Assembly (NCBI GenBank): GCA_003343805.1
Contig: QAKM01000062.1
Span: 1-6,289, forward strand
Source of the DNA: Bacillota bacterium
GTDB lineage: Bacteria > Bacillota > Clostridia > Christensenellales > Borkfalkiaceae
Reading direction: 5' to 3'
Length of the DNA: 6,289 nt
Each line of letters begins with the position of its first letter. Position 1 is the stretch's first letter. Shown piece after piece: positions 5,642 to 6,289 of this stretch. The translations under genes were made by a program, and so were the position numbers. The notes beneath the pieces are model-generated. The model was not told where the DNA came from, made no database searches, and was given only the letters and a program-made list of their open reading frames with translations.

Positions 5642-5766
5642 ATGTCCATCCCCTCAACTAATAATTATAGCTAGAAAGATGACATTTTTATTCTATAGCC
5701 TTAAGCAGCACGCTTTGCTGACGTCAAATCTTGTCATTACAAACATGCACCTTAGGCTTAAGACTC
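5642..5766. other. Transporter upstream region and right island junction
   Basis: A gene-free AT-rich stretch that changes to the GC-rich flank near 5767. It holds the likely transporter promoter. It also holds a short CAGCA/TGCTG dyad (5706-5710 with 5716-5720), and near-identical TAGCCTTAAG (5696-5705) and TAGGCTTAAG (5753-5762). ACGTCAAA (5721-5728) also occurs at 336-343 on the other side of the island. None of these is strong enough to call an attachment site. Confidence 0.4.
5664..5669 (-). promoter_or_regulatory. Likely -10 box of the ABC transporter gene
   Basis: A perfect TATAAT on the minus strand lies 22 nt before the transporter ATG. The expected -35 position (around 5687-5692) is AATAAA, a poor match. 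Transcription would start near 5657, giving a very short leader that begins close to the GAGGGG ribosome binding site. TTAGTTGA (minus strand, 5654-5661) at the start site resembles the TTAGTGAA half-site in front of the maturase operon. Confidence 0.4.
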
Positions 5767-5797
5767 AAAAAAGGGGGCGGCCGAGATGGCCGTCCCC
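5767..5797 (-). terminator. Intrinsic terminator of the YoaK-family gene
   Basis: On the minus strand a GC-rich 10-bp stem (5788-5797 with 5773-5782, one G-T wobble) with a 5-nt loop is followed directly by a run of six T (5767-5772). This is a textbook rho-independent terminator for transcription coming from the right, and it also insulates the transporter gene from read-through. Confidence 0.85.
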
Positions 5798-5814
5798 TCC
5801 CCAATATTGATCAG

Positions 5815-5843
5815 TGCGGCAAAGGGACAGCCCCTTTGCCGCA
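5815..5843. repeat. Perfect 12-bp hairpin after the YoaK-family stop codon
   Basis: TGCGGCAAAGGG (5815-5826) and CCCTTTGCCGCA (5832-5843) pair perfectly around a 5-nt loop, starting 5 nt after the stop codon of the minus-strand gene. No T-run follows, so it is not a terminator alone. With the terminator at 5767-5797 it forms a tandem pair. It may be an mRNA 3'-end stabiliser or one copy of a genome-wide extragenic palindrome. Confidence 0.55.
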
Positions 5844-5848
5844 TTCGG

Positions 5849-6289
5849 TTACTTTCGGCAGCCCTCTTTCCAAGCCTCGGCCGCAACCTTCCAGCGTAAG
5901 CGCAAGTCGCGCTCGCGGTCGATGAACATGATGGCAAACGCGACAAACAGCAGCAAACTCGCCACGACGATGGCGTGCAGCCCCATGCGCTCAATACACC
6001 AGTTGCCCAGCACGGCGCCAAACACAAAGGTAAAGATCACGCCAAAGTACAGCAGGCCGTTTTCCAAAAAGCCGCGCCTGTGGGTGATGATGTAATCGTC
6101 CACGTTTTGCAGCGCGTTGCGCAAGTTGCCGATGCACATGGTCGTAGCGATGCCGTGACCGTGGATCTTGCGGAAGCTCTCGACCTGCATGCCGCAGGCA
6201 AACGAGGTGAGGCAGTTGGCGAGCAGGTTGAAATTGCCGCCCGGGATAAAGCTCACGCCCAGCAAGATGACGGCTTCAAAGAACACCGT
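5849..6289 (-). CDS. YoaK/DUF1275 family membrane protein, C-terminal part
   Basis: A minus-strand gene whose start lies beyond the right edge; 146 C-terminal residues are visible before a TAA at 5849-5851. The segment around CGMQVESFRKIHGHGIATTMCIGNLRNA has the signature I associate with DUF1275/YoaK proteins (A-x-Q-[VN]-x-x-[FV]-R ... TT-x-x-TGN-[LI]). Three or four hydrophobic helices are visible (near the left end of the fragment, LLYFGVIFTFVFGAVLGNW and IVVASLLLFVAFAIMFI), followed by a charged tail ending in KEGCRK. The family is a roughly 220-aa, six-helix inner-membrane protein of unknown function, so about one third is missing. Codon use is GC-rich, matching the FucO-like gene and not the island. 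An internal GTG at 6284 is not a real start, because the frame stays open to the window edge. Confidence 0.8.
   Translation of the reverse strand, partial: TVFFEAVILLGVSFIPGGNFNLLANCLTSFACGMQVESFRKIHGHGIATTMCIGNLRNALQNVDDYIITHRRGFLENGLLYFGVIFTFVFGAVLGNWCIERMGLHAIVVASLLLFVAFAIMFIDRERDLRLRWKVAAEAWKEGCRK

Noticed and set aside
5731..6095. Plus-strand frames over the terminator and the YoaK-family gene
   Set aside because: They cross a strong hairpin and lie antisense to a recognisable membrane protein; low-complexity Arg/Pro/Ser content is typical of GC-rich shadow frames.

Overview
The window looks like a Gram-positive, Actinobacteria-like chromosome, plausibly a Coriobacteriia gut species such as Collinsella. 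This is inference from two GC-rich flanking genes: the N-terminus of a FucO-type alcohol dehydrogenase on the left and the C-terminus of a YoaK/DUF1275 membrane protein on the right, both on the minus strand. Between them, from roughly 320-420 to 5700-5766, lies a clearly AT-richer block with different codon use. It reads as a horizontally acquired accessory island.

The island is a small ribosomally synthesised, post-translationally modified peptide (RiPP) cluster. After a promoter-like region with a palindrome (482-549), five plus-strand genes are packed end to end: a radical SAM/SPASM peptide maturase (568-1995), a roughly 340-aa maturation-system protein (2001-3014), an acyl-carrier-related protein (3011-3325), a tiny Cys-rich precursor peptide (3303-3482) and a protein that looks like a LURP-one-related (tubby/scramblase-like) domain (3463-4002). 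The last four junctions are 5 nt apart or overlapping, and the precursor overlaps the genes on both sides. The order maturase, 340-aa partner, ACP-related protein and Cys-rich peptide matches what I recall of the CLI_3235-class 'CcpM' bacteriocin systems of clostridia (the TIGR04065-04068 group of families). That assignment comes from memory of the families, not from a search.

Convergent to this operon, 34 nt away, is a full ABC exporter half-transporter (4037-5641, minus) with no peptidase domain and its own likely promoter. It is the natural exporter or self-resistance pump for the peptide. A long hairpin covers the convergent junction. No leader protease and no regulator gene is visible inside the island.

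Working model, inferred: the precursor is made late in the operon from its own strong ribosome binding site. The SPASM enzyme modifies the motif C-x-C-x2-C-x-C-x2-C with help from the 340-aa and ACP-like partners. The peptide is exported by the ABC protein, and the LOR-like protein is an accessory or immunity candidate. To the right, 5642-5848 carries the divergent promoter region and two tandem hairpins that end the YoaK gene; one is a good intrinsic terminator.
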